Source: CAVTHW01 sp963734625 (GTDB lineage: Bacteria; Acidobacteriota; Terriglobia; Bryobacterales; Bryobacteraceae). From it: a DNA stretch of 64,000 bases. The notes under the pieces were generated by a model. The model saw nothing but the letters and a program-made list of their open reading frames with translations. It did not search any database and had not been told where the DNA came from. The stretch lies in contig CAVTHW010000018.1 in NCBI GenBank assembly GCA_963734625.1, positions 280,240 to 344,239 on the forward strand, in the 5' to 3' direction. Below are positions 9,497 through 18,059 of this stretch, in pieces. The number at the start of each line of letters is the position of its first letter. Position 1 is the first letter of the stretch. The translations under genes were made by a program, and so were the position numbers.

Positions 9497-11338
9497 CCCA
9501 CCACCGACGTGCGGTTTTCCGCATACGGCGGTTGAACCCAGCGGCTTTAAGGTCGCCGCAAGATCTGATGGCATGGGAAAGCCGTACCGCCGCAGGGTCT
9601 CGTTGTTCAGGGCGCGGTGCAATTCGGGCTGTTCGGCCACACCCCAGGCGCCGCGACGGCTGCGTCGCCACACCCAAAGCGGGGCCGCTCAATCCTAACC
9701 GCCGTAGGCTTCCGCAATCGCCCTGCCCGGCCGTGCCATCTCAACCAGAAGCATTTCCGTATGTGCCTGCGAACCCATGGCTCTAACTCGCGGACAGGTT
9801 TCAGTACTTCGGTCAGCCGGAAGTATCCCCACCAGCCTCGTACGTACCGGCTCCACTCGTCGCGCAGTTGATTACTGGTACGACTGCGTCTGCGCATTCC
9901 ACATCTCGCGAACCTTTGCCTTGAATCTCTCCAGACTCTCCGGCGCTATGCCGATCCGCTTCTGGCGATCCAGTCGAAAGCCCAGGAACTTCCGTTCCCA
10001 GACCCTCCCCGTTCCGCTCTTAGCGGCGTTCACCTTCAGTCGCAGGTGCTTCTCGATCCAGTCCCGTATCGATGTCAGCGTCCGTTCCGCCGCCGCCTGA
10101 CTGCCTACGTAGATGTTGCAGTCATCGGCGTACCGGCAGAAGCGGTGCCCTCTCCGCTCCAGTTCCTTGTCGAGCGCATCCAGATAGATGTTAGCCAGCA
10201 GCGGAGACAGCGGCCCACCTTGCGGAGTGCCCTCCACGCTTGCTTCCACCAACCCGTCCACCATCGCGCCCCGCCGCAGGTACTTCCCAATCAAATGCAA
10301 CACCCGTTTGTCCCGGATCACTGCGGCGATCCGGCCCATCAGAATGTCGTGATTGACGTGGTCGAAGAATTTGGCGATGTCAAAATCCACCACCCAATCC
10401 TTCCCTCCCTGCGCATACTGCTGTGCGGCTCTGACGGCGTCCTGCGCGCTGCGTCCTGGCCGGAACCCGTAACTGTGCTCGCTGAATTGCGGATCGAAGA
10501 TCGGCGTCAGCACCTGCAACAGCAGTTGCTGAATGAACCGGTCCTGTACCGTCGGGATGCCCAGCCTCCGCGTGCCCCCGCTGGGCTTCGGTATCTCGAC
10601 CCGCCTCACGGGGCTCGGAACGTAGGTCCCCTTCAGAAGTTTGTCTTTGAGAATCCACCAGTTCGCTTGAAGATGCGGTTCCAGTTGCGCCGTCGTCATC
10701 CGATCGATGCCCGCCGCTCCCTGGTTGCGTTTCACCGCCCCCAGGGCCAGCCGTGTAGTTCTCGTCTGTTACGGCTGCTTCCATCAACGTCTCGTACATT
10801 GCTCTCCGTCGAAAGGTCCGCGGAAGCTCCGGCCTCGTCTGACCTGCGCCTTCCGGCTCACTGCGGCTGCACCGCTTGCTGCCTCGGCGCTCCCAGGCTT
10901 CGGCACCGCAGTCGCGGCGCTCGGATTCAGGCCGTTTCCAGCGCCGGTCCTTCCAGTTCCTTCTCTAGCTCCGTTCTTTTGGTTCTTCGGCCCTTGGCTC
11001 CACCGCCGTTACGCGGCTTCTCAGCTACTACGGCCTCTGCTGACTTCTCCTCCGGCTCTCACGCAGAGAGATCTCCCCAGGTAAGGTGCAGAATCTTTCC
11101 CCTCGGGCCGTCTGGCTCTACCTGATGCGTCTTGATGAGCTTTGGGCTTCGCTGTTCAGGGCCAGCTTGCCGCCCGCACCCGGCCTCGCTGCCAGTTCGT
11201 GTTCCTACGGTCGAGGGTTTGCCTACCGCTTCTTTCAGCTTCACCTCGCGGCTACGCCTTGCGGTTCAACTACGGTTGCCGTCATCGGCTCCGATTGGCT
11301 CCTTTCATCCAACAAGATTCTGCCCATGCTGGGCACAC
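9497..11338 (-). mobile_element. Group II intron copy 2, 3' end lost after domain V
   Basis: The 5' end is recognisable at 11338 on the minus strand: GTGTGCCCAGCATGGGCA, close to the GTGCG-type start of bacterial group II introns. Domain I continues to about 10830, the reverse transcriptase follows, and a domain V of the same type as copy 1 lies at about 9504-9535. The sequence then passes directly into the IS110-like scrap with no domain VI hairpin or branch-point region, so the element is 3'-truncated. It sits against a REP-associated transposase fragment whose GCCGGG hairpin (11345-11363) abuts the 5' splice site, as expected for introns that insert next to stem-loops. Confidence 0.85.
9560..10799 (-). 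pseudogene. ltrA: Group II intron reverse transcriptase/maturase (copy 2)
   Basis: Starts at ATG 10799 (MYETLMEAAVTDENY), shifts frame near 10750, then runs cleanly from 10735 to about 9895. It contains RT0 (KRNQGAAGIDRMTTAQL), RVEIPKPSGGTRRLGIP, SYGFRPGRSAQDAV, DFDIAKFFDHVNHD, GTPQGGPLSPLL and the active-site FCRYADD. A second shift near 9892 leads to the thumb and GIIM maturase segment (RYVRGWWGYFRLTE, WVRRHIRKCFWLRWH). No HNH endonuclease domain is seen. It should bind and splice its own intron, and prime reverse transcription. The exact C terminus is uncertain. Better preserved than copy 1. Confidence 0.82.
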
Positions 11339-11575
11339 CCCGCCGCCGGGCTTCTGCCCGGCGACGACCGCATTTGGCTTGCCTGTCGGCCCCAGCCACT
11401 CGCGGGGTGACCAACAAGTGAACGTGGTTTGGCATGACCACAAACGCGTGCAGGTGTTACCGCCGGAAGCGAATCTCGCCATCGTAGAGCGCTTGGATCA
11501 CCATCTGGGCGGAAAGATCCGGCCTGAGGGCAGGCTGCCGTGGAGAAGGAAAGTGCCAAACAGGGGTTGCCCCAC
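11339..11575 (-). pseudogene. REP-associated tyrosine transposase fragment (second copy)
   Basis: Minus-strand sequence reads QMVIQALYDGEIRFRR, a stop codon where Tyr is expected, then HLHAFVVMPNHVHLLVTPR, the HUH region of REP-associated Y1 transposases. It then degenerates into a GCCGGGCTTCTGCCCGGC hairpin that abuts the intron 5' end at 11338. The upstream part (11480-11575) needs frame changes. Missing its C-terminal catalytic Tyr region. Shares sequence with the scrap at 7419-7519, which suggests that one ancestral copy was split or duplicated when the introns arrived. Confidence 0.75.
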
Positions 11576-11581
11576 GAACCC

Positions 11582-12112
11582 CTACCCGCCGGCGCTCACG
11601 ATCTTCGCGCACCTGGCACAGAAATCCGCCGACTTAACGTCCACCCGCTCCACTGCGTGCGTCGAGGCCATCACGCAGCGCCAATCCGGGCAATGCCGCA
11701 GACCGAACGTGTGCCCCAGTTCGTGGACCGCTTCCTTCACCGTCCGTTCCCGCAGGGCTTCGGGATTCGGAGGCAGGCCGTAGAATTCCTCGCGCAGCCG
11801 CCGCCGCGAGATCAGGGCGCAGCGGCCTTCCAATTGGGCTTCTCCAAATACGAAGGTCAGCACCGGAACGAACAGGTCCCACTCGGTCACGCCCAGCAGC
11901 CGCGTCTGGCCGTCCGCCATTCGCGAGAGCTGCTCCAGGATGAGGGTTGAATAGTACTGGCCGCGCAGCCGGTCGAAAGCGAAGGCCGCGTCGAGCGGCT
12001 GTTGCGCCACGTGGCAGGACGTAGAGAAAGTTCGCGCCAGGGCCGCCGCCAGTTCATCCAGCGGCTCCAGCTCCATCCCTTCCCCCACCGGCTGAAGACG
12101 GATCTGTTCCAT
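11582..12112 (-). CDS. amzA: Archaemetzincin family zinc metalloprotease
   Basis: 176 residues with the complete archaemetzincin signature: H130-E-L-G-H134 and H140 as zinc ligands with E131 as base (HELGHTFGLRHC), then C141, C146, M148 and a CxxC pair (C165, C168) that binds a second, structural zinc. No signal peptide, so probably cytoplasmic. Physiological substrates of bacterial members are not established. It starts 15 bases after the sigma-54 regulator on the same strand and is likely the last gene of the electron-transfer operon. The ATG at 12112 is the only sensible start. Confidence 0.92.
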   Translation of the reverse strand: MEQIRLQPVGEGMELEPLDELAAALARTFSTSCHVAQQPLDAAFAFDRLRGQYYSTLILEQLSRMADGQTRLLGVTEWDLFVPVLTFVFGEAQLEGRCALISRRRLREEFYGLPPNPEALRERTVKEAVHELGHTFGLRHCPDWRCVMASTHAVERVDVKSADFCARCAKIVSAGG

Positions 12113-12127
12113 GCCCTGGCGCGCGGA

Positions 12128-13486
12128 TCACTTCAGGCCGTAACGGCGAAGCTTGTTGTAAAGGGTGGTCCGGTCGATTTCCAGAATCCGGGCCGCGCGG
12201 GAAAGGTTGTTGGTGGTTTCCCGCAATACGCGCTCGATGTGCGCGCGCTCGATCTCCTCCAGGCTTTGCCCGCCGGGGGCGGAGGATGAGTGCAACTGGA
12301 ACGGGAAGTCCGCCGCCTGGATCTCCGGCCCGCGCCCGATCACCAGCGCCCGCTCGACCGCGTTCTCCAATTCCCGGACATTGCCCGGCCAGTCGTGACT
12401 CAGCAGCAGCTCCACCGCCTCCTGCGAAAGCCGGGGCACGGGCTTGTTCATAGCCGTCGCAAACTTCGTCAGAAAGTGGTTGGCCAGCAGCGGCACGTCC
12501 TCGCGCCGTTCGCGCAACGGCGGCAAATCGATGGCGAACACCTTCAGGCGGTAGAACAGGTCGGGCCGGAACGTGCCGGCCTTCACCAACTCCTCCAGGT
12601 TCTTGTTCGTCGCGGCCACACAGCGGAAGTCCACCTTGATGGTTTGCGTGCCGCCCACCCGCTGGATCTCTTTCTCTTGCAGCACCCGCAACAGATCGGT
12701 CTGGGTCTTCAGGCTGATGTCGCTGATTTCGTCCAAAAAGACCGTGCCGCCGTCGGCCACCTCGAACTTGCCCTTCTTGCGGTACTGCGCGCCCGTGAAG
12801 GCCCCGCGCTCGTGGCCGAAGAGTTCGCTTTCGAGCAGGGTCTCGGTCAGCGCACCGCAGTGGATGACCACCATCGGCATGTGACGCCGCGGGCTGGCGG
12901 CGTGGATCGCGCGCGCAACCAGTTCCTTGCCGGTGCCGCTCTCGCCGAAAATCAGGACCGTGGTGTCGGCGGCCGCCACCATCTCCACCAGCTCCAGCAC
13001 CCGCCGCATCCCCGGGCTGTTGCCGATCAGCTTGGTTTCGGGGTAGATCTCCTGAAGGTTCTCCCGGAGCTGTTCCAGTTCCCGCCGGTAGCGCCGGTGC
13101 CCCAGCGCGTTGTTGACCAGGTGAACCAGTTCGTCCGGATCGATGGGTTTCGTTACATAATCGTACGCGCCGGCCTTAAGCGCCTGCACCGCCGTTTCAA
13201 CCGAGGCGTAGCCGGTCATGATAATCACGGTGAGCTCGGGATCCACCTCGCGCAGCTTCTTCTGCAATTCCATGCCGTCCATGCCCGGCATCTTGATGTC
13301 GAGCAGCGCCAGATCCCACTGGGTCTTCTGGATGGCCGTGAGCGCCTCCCGGCCGCTCGCCATGGCCCCGGTATCGTAGCCCTCGCTGTCGAACCACTTC
13401 TGCAGCGAATCGCGCACTATCAGTTCGTCGTCGACGATGAGGATTCGGCCCTTCTGCCGGCCGGTGTACGTCTCACGCTCTGCCAT
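12128..13486 (-). CDS. Sigma-54-dependent response regulator, NtrC family
   Basis: 452 residues in three domains. A receiver (residues ~15-130, ILIVDDELIVRDSL; phosphoacceptor Asp in LALLDIKMPGMDG) precedes an AAA+ sigma-54 interaction domain with Walker A GESGTGKE, the sigma-54 contact loop GAFTGA and Walker B VFLDEI. A Fis-type helix-turn-helix follows (LSRAARILEIDRTTLYNKLR). It converts sigma-54 polymerase closed complexes to open ones when phosphorylated. Its first 14 bases overlap the end of the sensor kinase gene, so the two are a cognate pair. A sigma-54-like promoter at 23876-23891 in front of the cytochrome genes is an obvious candidate target. Confidence 0.95.
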   Translation of the reverse strand: MAERETYTGRQKGRILIVDDELIVRDSLQKWFDSEGYDTGAMASGREALTAIQKTQWDLALLDIKMPGMDGMELQKKLREVDPELTVIIMTGYASVETAVQALKAGAYDYVTKPIDPDELVHLVNNALGHRRYRRELEQLRENLQEIYPETKLIGNSPGMRRVLELVEMVAAADTTVLIFGESGTGKELVARAIHAASPRRHMPMVVIHCGALTETLLESELFGHERGAFTGAQYRKKGKFEVADGGTVFLDEISDISLKTQTDLLRVLQEKEIQRVGGTQTIKVDFRCVAATNKNLEELVKAGTFRPDLFYRLKVFAIDLPPLRERREDVPLLANHFLTKFATAMNKPVPRLSQEAVELLLSHDWPGNVRELENAVERALVIGRGPEIQAADFPFQLHSSSAPGGQSLEEIERAHIERVLRETTNNLSRAARILEIDRTTLYNKLRRYGLK

Positions 13487-15114
13487 CGGTTGTCTCCGTT
13501 GCTTCCGAGCTTTCGAGCGGCAGCGTCAAAGTGAATTCGGCGCCGCGCTCGGGCTCGGATTGTACCGTCAGCCGGCCGTTGTGCCGCCCGGCGATGTTGC
13601 TGGCCACCGCCAGCCCCAGCCCCGTGCGGTGCTGGTGCTCCTTGGTGGTAAAGAAGGGTTCGAAAATGTGAGGAAGCACGTCCGGCGCAATGCCCGCCCC
13701 GCTGTCCCGCACGCGGAGCTGGATGGCCGCGCCGCTGGGGTCGAGACTCGTCTCCACCTCCAGACGTCCGCCCGCCGGCAGCGCCTCGATCGCATTCACC
13801 AGCAGCACCAGCGCGACTTGCTGTATCTGGTCTCCATCGCACATGCAGAGGGGCAGATCCGGGGCGAGGTTGTCGGCCAGTTCGATTCCCTGCAACTCCA
13901 GTTGGTGGCGCACCAGGACCAGCGCCCGGCGCAGCAGTACGTTCACGTCCTGCGGCTGCCGGCGCGGCGGCGCCTGGCGGGCGAACGCCAGCAGGTTCTT
14001 CATGATCTCCCCGCAGCGCTTGCTCTCCCGCTCGATGATGCGAAGCTGCTCGACAGCCTGAGGCTTGGAAGACCAGGTCGGGCTGGCTTCCTCCAGATCC
14101 TTCAGAACCAGGCGCGAGTAAGTCAGGATCCCGAACAAAGGATTGTTGACTTCGTGGGCCACCGTCGCCGCAAGCTTCCCGAGCGACGCCATCTTCTCGC
14201 TCGCCACCAGGCCGGTGTAGGCTTGTTCCAGCTCTTGCGTCTTCCTGGCGGCGCGATCCTCCAGCGAGCGGGTCCAGGCGGTGATTTCGGCGCGCGCCCG
14301 GGCCAGGTCTTCGGTCATCTTGTTAAAGGAGGCGGCCAGCTCGCCGAGTTCGTCCTCGGAGCGGACGGCCAGACGGTGGTCCAGGTCGCCGCCCGCCACC
14401 TTCTTGGTGCCCGCGATCAGTTCGCGAACCGGCCGGTGCACTTCGAACAGGATGAACCCCACGCTGATGAGCGAGCCCAGCAGCACCGAAAGCGCCGTGA
14501 GCCAGCCCAGGTAGCGGCGGTAATCGGCAAGCTGCGCGTCCACGTTCGCCAGGGAGAGAACGGTGTCGAGAGTGCCCAGAACGCTGCGTCCCGGCGGGTG
14601 GCAATTGGCACCGTAACAAGCGGGTCGATTTTCGACCGGGCGGATGATCCCCAGCACTCGCTCGCCGCTCGCTTCGGTGAAGTTCCGGGCGCGATCCGGG
14701 CGATTCAACCGCACCAGCGGCGAGGCCTGCGCGTGACACCCGTAGCAGAGCTTCCTCCTGCTTGTTCACCACGGTGTTGACTTCGGCCGGGTCGGTCGAA
14801 AAGCTGATGCGGCCCTCTTCGTTGAAAATCCTGATCCGGCGCAGCCCCGGTTCGCTGCCCATGTCGTTGATCATCTGGTACAGCGCCTTGCGATCGTTGT
14901 GCAGCATCTGGTACTCGGTGCTGCGCAGGATTACGTCGCTGATGCGGTCGGCGCTCTGAAGCACCAGCTCCTCGGAGTGGCGGCGGTGCTCCCGCAAGCT
15001 CAGGTAGCCGACGAGGGCGACAAAAGCGGCGAAGCTCGCCACCACGCTGGCGGCGAGCTTTACGGTGAGAGTGATGCGGAAGCGTCTCTGCCCTTCTTCC
15101 GGCGCCGCCGCCAC
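13473..15114 (-). CDS. Sensor histidine kinase with periplasmic heme motifs (one frameshift)
   Basis: Start GTG at 15114 directly follows the nrfD stop, with GGAGGAG just upstream. One TM helix (VKLAASVVASFAAFVALVGY), a periplasmic domain, a second TM helix (LSVLLGSLISVGFILFEV), HAMP, HisKA (LAATVAHEVNNPLFGI) and HATPase (RDSGAGIAPDVLPHIFEPF, GLGLAVASNIAG). After correcting a single extra base near 14750, the periplasmic part contains CYGCH at 14733-14747 and, further on, CYGANCH, a CXXCH and a CX3CH heme-attachment motif. A kinase that senses through covalently bound heme fits a redox-sensing role beside multiheme cytochromes. It overlaps its sigma-54 partner by 14 bases. The shift is most likely a read error because both halves are well conserved. 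Confidence 0.9.
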
Positions 15115-16293
15115 CTAGTCTCCTCCAGCCGTCGTCAGTTGAACCGCCTCTTTCTCGACAGCCGGAGTAAGTGGAACGGTCTCTTCCTCGAAGATCGGCA
15201 AGTACTTCACGGCGAAATGAAAGATGGCAAAGCCCACGGCGACTATCATCAGCGTCACGGCCGCTTCACTCCACTTTGGCACATAGTGTACCCCTGAGCC
15301 AGCCTCCATGCCCGTCACGCTGACGTTCAACCGGTTGGAAATGAATCCGCAGATCACCGACACCGCGCACCAGTATGTCGCCGCGGCGCTGGCGCGGATG
15401 CGGTCCTGAAACAGCAGGAGCATAGGCAGAGCCATCAGGGCTATCTCCAGCCCGAACAGGTACGATTCCGTGCTCCCCTGCCATAACAGCGGTAGAGCTC
15501 CCCGGCGTAACAGATCCAGGAAGCGCATCGCCAGATAGACGCTCGTAAGCACCGCCAGCACCCGCGCCAGCCCCTGCAGTAGGTGCAGTTCCAGGCGCCG
15601 CCCGAATGCCTTGCTCGAGTGCCAGGACTCGAAAATCGTCATCGCCAGACCCACCATCAGCGCCGAGAAAAAGAAGAATACCGGGAGCAGCGGCGTGTAC
15701 CAGAGCGGGTGCAGCTTGTAGGGCACGATCAGATAGAGGCTGCCCAGCGACGACTGGTGCAGCGTCGACAGCAGCACCCCGAGGATCACCAGCGGGATCA
15801 GCACCGTCCGCATCCAGCGCAGCGGAACATGCCACTTCAGGCGCTCCAGCACGATCGGCGTGAATTCCAGAGCCAGCACCGTGGTGTAGAGCGTCACGCA
15901 CCAGCCCACCTCGAACATCACCGAGTGCGGGTTCCACATCACCAGCGGATGCCAGACCCGATAGGGCCGCCCCAGGTCGAACAGCAGCGCCACGATGACC
16001 AGCACGTAGCCTAGGAACGCGGTCAGGATGGCCGGCCGCACAATCGGCTCGTATTTCCGGATGTTGAACACGTGGACCGTGGCCGCCAGAGTGAATCCGC
16101 CGGCCGCGAGACCGACGCCGCAGAGAATATCGAAGCCGATCCACAGGCCCCAGGGAAACTGGTCGCTCAGGTTGGTCACCGCCCCCAGCCCGCGGAAAAC
16201 GCGCAAGTACGTGGCGTAGAGCCCCGCCAGCATCACCACCAGGAAGACGGCGCGCCAGAAAGTGAACCGCGGCAGCCGGCTGATGTTAGACAT
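15115..16293 (-). CDS. nrfD: NrfD/HybB-family quinol-oxidoreductase membrane subunit
   Basis: 392 residues with about ten hydrophobic helices, the layout of the polysulfide-reductase NrfD/HybB family. Characteristic segments include FPWGLWIGFDILCGVGLAAGG near the quinone site, LLFDLGRPYRVWHPL, and HQSSLGSLYLIVPYKLHPLW, which is typical of HybB-like members. These subunits exchange electrons between the quinone pool and an iron-sulfur partner, here the ferredoxin whose gene overlaps by eight bases. No hydrogenase or molybdoenzyme catalytic subunit is present, so the likely partner is the decaheme conduit upstream in the same cluster. The C terminus is soluble. Confidence 0.93.
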   Translation of the reverse strand: MSNISRLPRFTFWRAVFLVVMLAGLYATYLRVFRGLGAVTNLSDQFPWGLWIGFDILCGVGLAAGGFTLAATVHVFNIRKYEPIVRPAILTAFLGYVLVIVALLFDLGRPYRVWHPLVMWNPHSVMFEVGWCVTLYTTVLALEFTPIVLERLKWHVPLRWMRTVLIPLVILGVLLSTLHQSSLGSLYLIVPYKLHPLWYTPLLPVFFFFSALMVGLAMTIFESWHSSKAFGRRLELHLLQGLARVLAVLTSVYLAMRFLDLLRRGALPLLWQGSTESYLFGLEIALMALPMLLLFQDRIRASAAATYWCAVSVICGFISNRLNVSVTGMEAGSGVHYVPKWSEAAVTLMIVAVGFAIFHFAVKYLPIFEEETVPLTPAVEKEAVQLTTAGGD

Positions 16294-17080
16294 TTTTCTT
16301 CCTCCTGGCGCCGCGCTTCGGGCCCTCCGCGGCCGCCACTTCCTCCCGCCGGTGGGTGATCCAGTAGATTCCCCCCAGCAAGGCGCTGCCTGTTCCCACC
16401 ACGTCCGGAACGAAGGCCAGCACCCGGCCGGTCAGTTCCGGCAGCGGCTGCTGGGGCAGGTTCGCGCGGATTCCGAACTGCTCCAGCGGAATCGCGGACA
16501 GGTAAAAGACCGAAGTGCCTCCCACGTCGTTGAGCCCGTAAATGCGCCCGTCGTACTTCTTGGGGTCCTCGGCCAGCCGGCGGCGCGCCTCCTGGATCAG
16601 CGCCTCGCGCTCGCCCGTGACGGTAGCGTTTGTGGGGCATGCCTCCGAGCACGCGGTAGGCTTGCCGGCGGTCAGGCGCTCGGCGCACATGTTGCATTTC
16701 TTGACCTTCGGCAGCGTCTTGCTCCACTCGTACACCGGCACTTGGTAAGGACACGCGAACATGCAGTAGCGGCAGCCCATGCAGCGGTCCTCCTCGTAAA
16801 TCACCGGACCGAGCGCGGTCTTTTGTAGCGCCGCCACCGGGCAAACGGACACGCAGGTCGGCTGCAAACAGTGCATGCACAGACGGCGCGAAAAGCGTTC
16901 GCCCCTGGTCACCACCGTGGTCAGCTTGCGCTCGGAAAGCTTCTCCTCGGAGGCGATGACCTCGTTATAAGGCATCCCCCACTTCTTGGCGCAGGCATCC
17001 TCGCAGGAACGGCACCCTATACATAAAGTGCTGTCGTATAAAATAGCTCTTGAGCTCATAGTAATAGCCTGAAAAGGCAC
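16286..17080 (-). CDS. Four-cluster [4Fe-4S] ferredoxin subunit, HybA/NrfC-like
   Basis: 264 residues with 16 Cys in four sets (CIGCRSCEDAC; CMHCLQPTCVSVCP; CMGCRYCMFACP; CNMCAERL with CSEACP), enough for four [4Fe-4S] clusters, and one C-terminal TM helix (VLAFVPDVVGTGSALLGGIY). HybA-like proteins carry electrons between NrfD/HybB and a catalytic or cytochrome partner. Unlike HybA, no Tat signal is visible, so the clusters may face the cytoplasm or use the tail for anchoring. Start could be GTG 17080 or ATG 17059; neither has a strong ribosome site. Translationally coupled to nrfD. Confidence 0.92.
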   Translation of the reverse strand: MPFQAITMSSRAILYDSTLCIGCRSCEDACAKKWGMPYNEVIASEEKLSERKLTTVVTRGERFSRRLCMHCLQPTCVSVCPVAALQKTALGPVIYEEDRCMGCRYCMFACPYQVPVYEWSKTLPKVKKCNMCAERLTAGKPTACSEACPTNATVTGEREALIQEARRRLAEDPKKYDGRIYGLNDVGGTSVFYLSAIPLEQFGIRANLPQQPLPELTGRVLAFVPDVVGTGSALLGGIYWITHRREEVAAAEGPKRGARRKKNV

Positions 17081-17138
17081 ACCGCCATCACATAATCGTT
17101 AGCAATCCCGCGGCCAATTCCGGCGCCCCGCGGTCAGG

Positions 17139-17807
17139 TCATTTCGTCAGGAAAAACTCCGAGCTGAGTTCCCGCCAGGAAGCGCCCGGCAGCGCCGCAA
17201 AAAGGTCCTCGGCGGGCCGGCCGCCGTCTGCCGCCATCGCGCCGGCCAGTTGCGGCTGCATGCCGTACAGCCGTTCGACCGCATCCCGCATCCAACTCCG
17301 AATCATGGTCGCGGGAACCAGGTTGCGGCTGACCGTGTCCTCTTCGGGCACGTGGATCATGAGCAGCCAGCCCCGCCCGTAGGGGTCCTTCCGCAGCAGA
17401 GATGGATCGTCCGCCACTTCGGCGTTCACCTCGATCACTTCTCCCTCTGTTGGAGAGAGCACTTCGGTCTTCTCTCCGCCGCGGAAGAAGCTGATGACCT
17501 TCTGGCCTTGCCGTACCCAGGTGCCGGGCTTGGGCATTTCGATGCGCTCGATCGGTCCCATCAGGGCCGCGCCAAACTCGTCGATCCCCACCCGGGCGAG
17601 CTTCTTCCGCTCGCTCAGTACCCAGCTATGCCCCGGGTGATATTGGAAACGCTCTGGAACCAGGAACCCTTCAATGTAGTTCGGGTCCCAATCGATGGCC
17701 GGGACCGCCTCGGCGGCGGTCGCAGCTTGACCCACCCTCTTGCGATTCAGCACAAAGTCGATAAGGGTGAAAATGACAACTGTCAAAAGAACCAGGATGA
17801 CCGTCAT
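17139..17807 (-). CDS. Membrane-anchored GcvH-like protein lacking the canonical lipoyl lysine
   Basis: Start ATG 17807 (MTVILVLLTVVIFTLIDF) is preferred because AGGAG sits upstream; a longer frame begins seven codons earlier. One N-terminal TM helix is followed by a glycine-cleavage H-protein fold: HPGHSWV, RVGIDEFGAALMGPIERIEMP, GEVIEVNAEVADDPSLL and DPYGRGWL. In true GcvH a Lys sits eight residues before the Pro of the Y-A/S-P-V-S-G loop; here the loop reads FFRGGEKTEVLSPTEGEV and that position is Gly, with a Lys two residues later. Such H-like proteins occur beside redox complexes in several phyla; function unknown. It lies 58 bases before the ferredoxin gene, so probably cotranscribed. 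Confidence 0.85.
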   Translation of the reverse strand: MTVILVLLTVVIFTLIDFVLNRKRVGQAATAAEAVPAIDWDPNYIEGFLVPERFQYHPGHSWVLSERKKLARVGIDEFGAALMGPIERIEMPKPGTWVRQGQKVISFFRGGEKTEVLSPTEGEVIEVNAEVADDPSLLRKDPYGRGWLLMIHVPEEDTVSRNLVPATMIRSWMRDAVERLYGMQPQLAGAMAADGGRPAEDLFAALPGASWRELSSEFFLTK

Positions 17808-17877
17808 TGGTGTTTCTCCTCTCGCCAATGAGAGGGCATGCTTATGGCCATCGACCTCCGCCCTGTTCTAAACCGTT

Positions 17878-17896
17878 AACTGATTGATTTTCAGTT
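17878..17896. promoter_or_regulatory. Inverted repeat, candidate Crp/Fnr-type operator
   Basis: A perfect palindrome AACTGA-N7-TCAGTT lies 71 bases upstream of the GcvH-like start, in the 252-base gap after the Crp/Fnr gene. The 19-base span is close to that of dimeric Crp/Fnr sites but the half-site is not the Fnr TTGAT. Candidate site for the neighbouring regulator. Confidence 0.45.
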
Positions 17897-18059
17897 ACTT
17901 ACAATCAACAGCCCAATCCGCATTCAACCCCGGGCTCAAACTTGCCGTAGAAAAACCCTACGCCACTGCTGACCTTTGCAGCGTGAATAATTGGTATTCT
18001 CAATGCCTTCAAGCACCTGGATCGGTGTCGTACATCTCCACAGGGACGGGAAGAATCCA

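Noticed and set aside
12128..15114. Two-component pair as a metabolic nitrogen regulator (NtrBC)
   Set aside because: The kinase has TM helices and heme motifs and sits among cytochrome genes, unlike cytoplasmic NtrB; no glnA or glnB is near.
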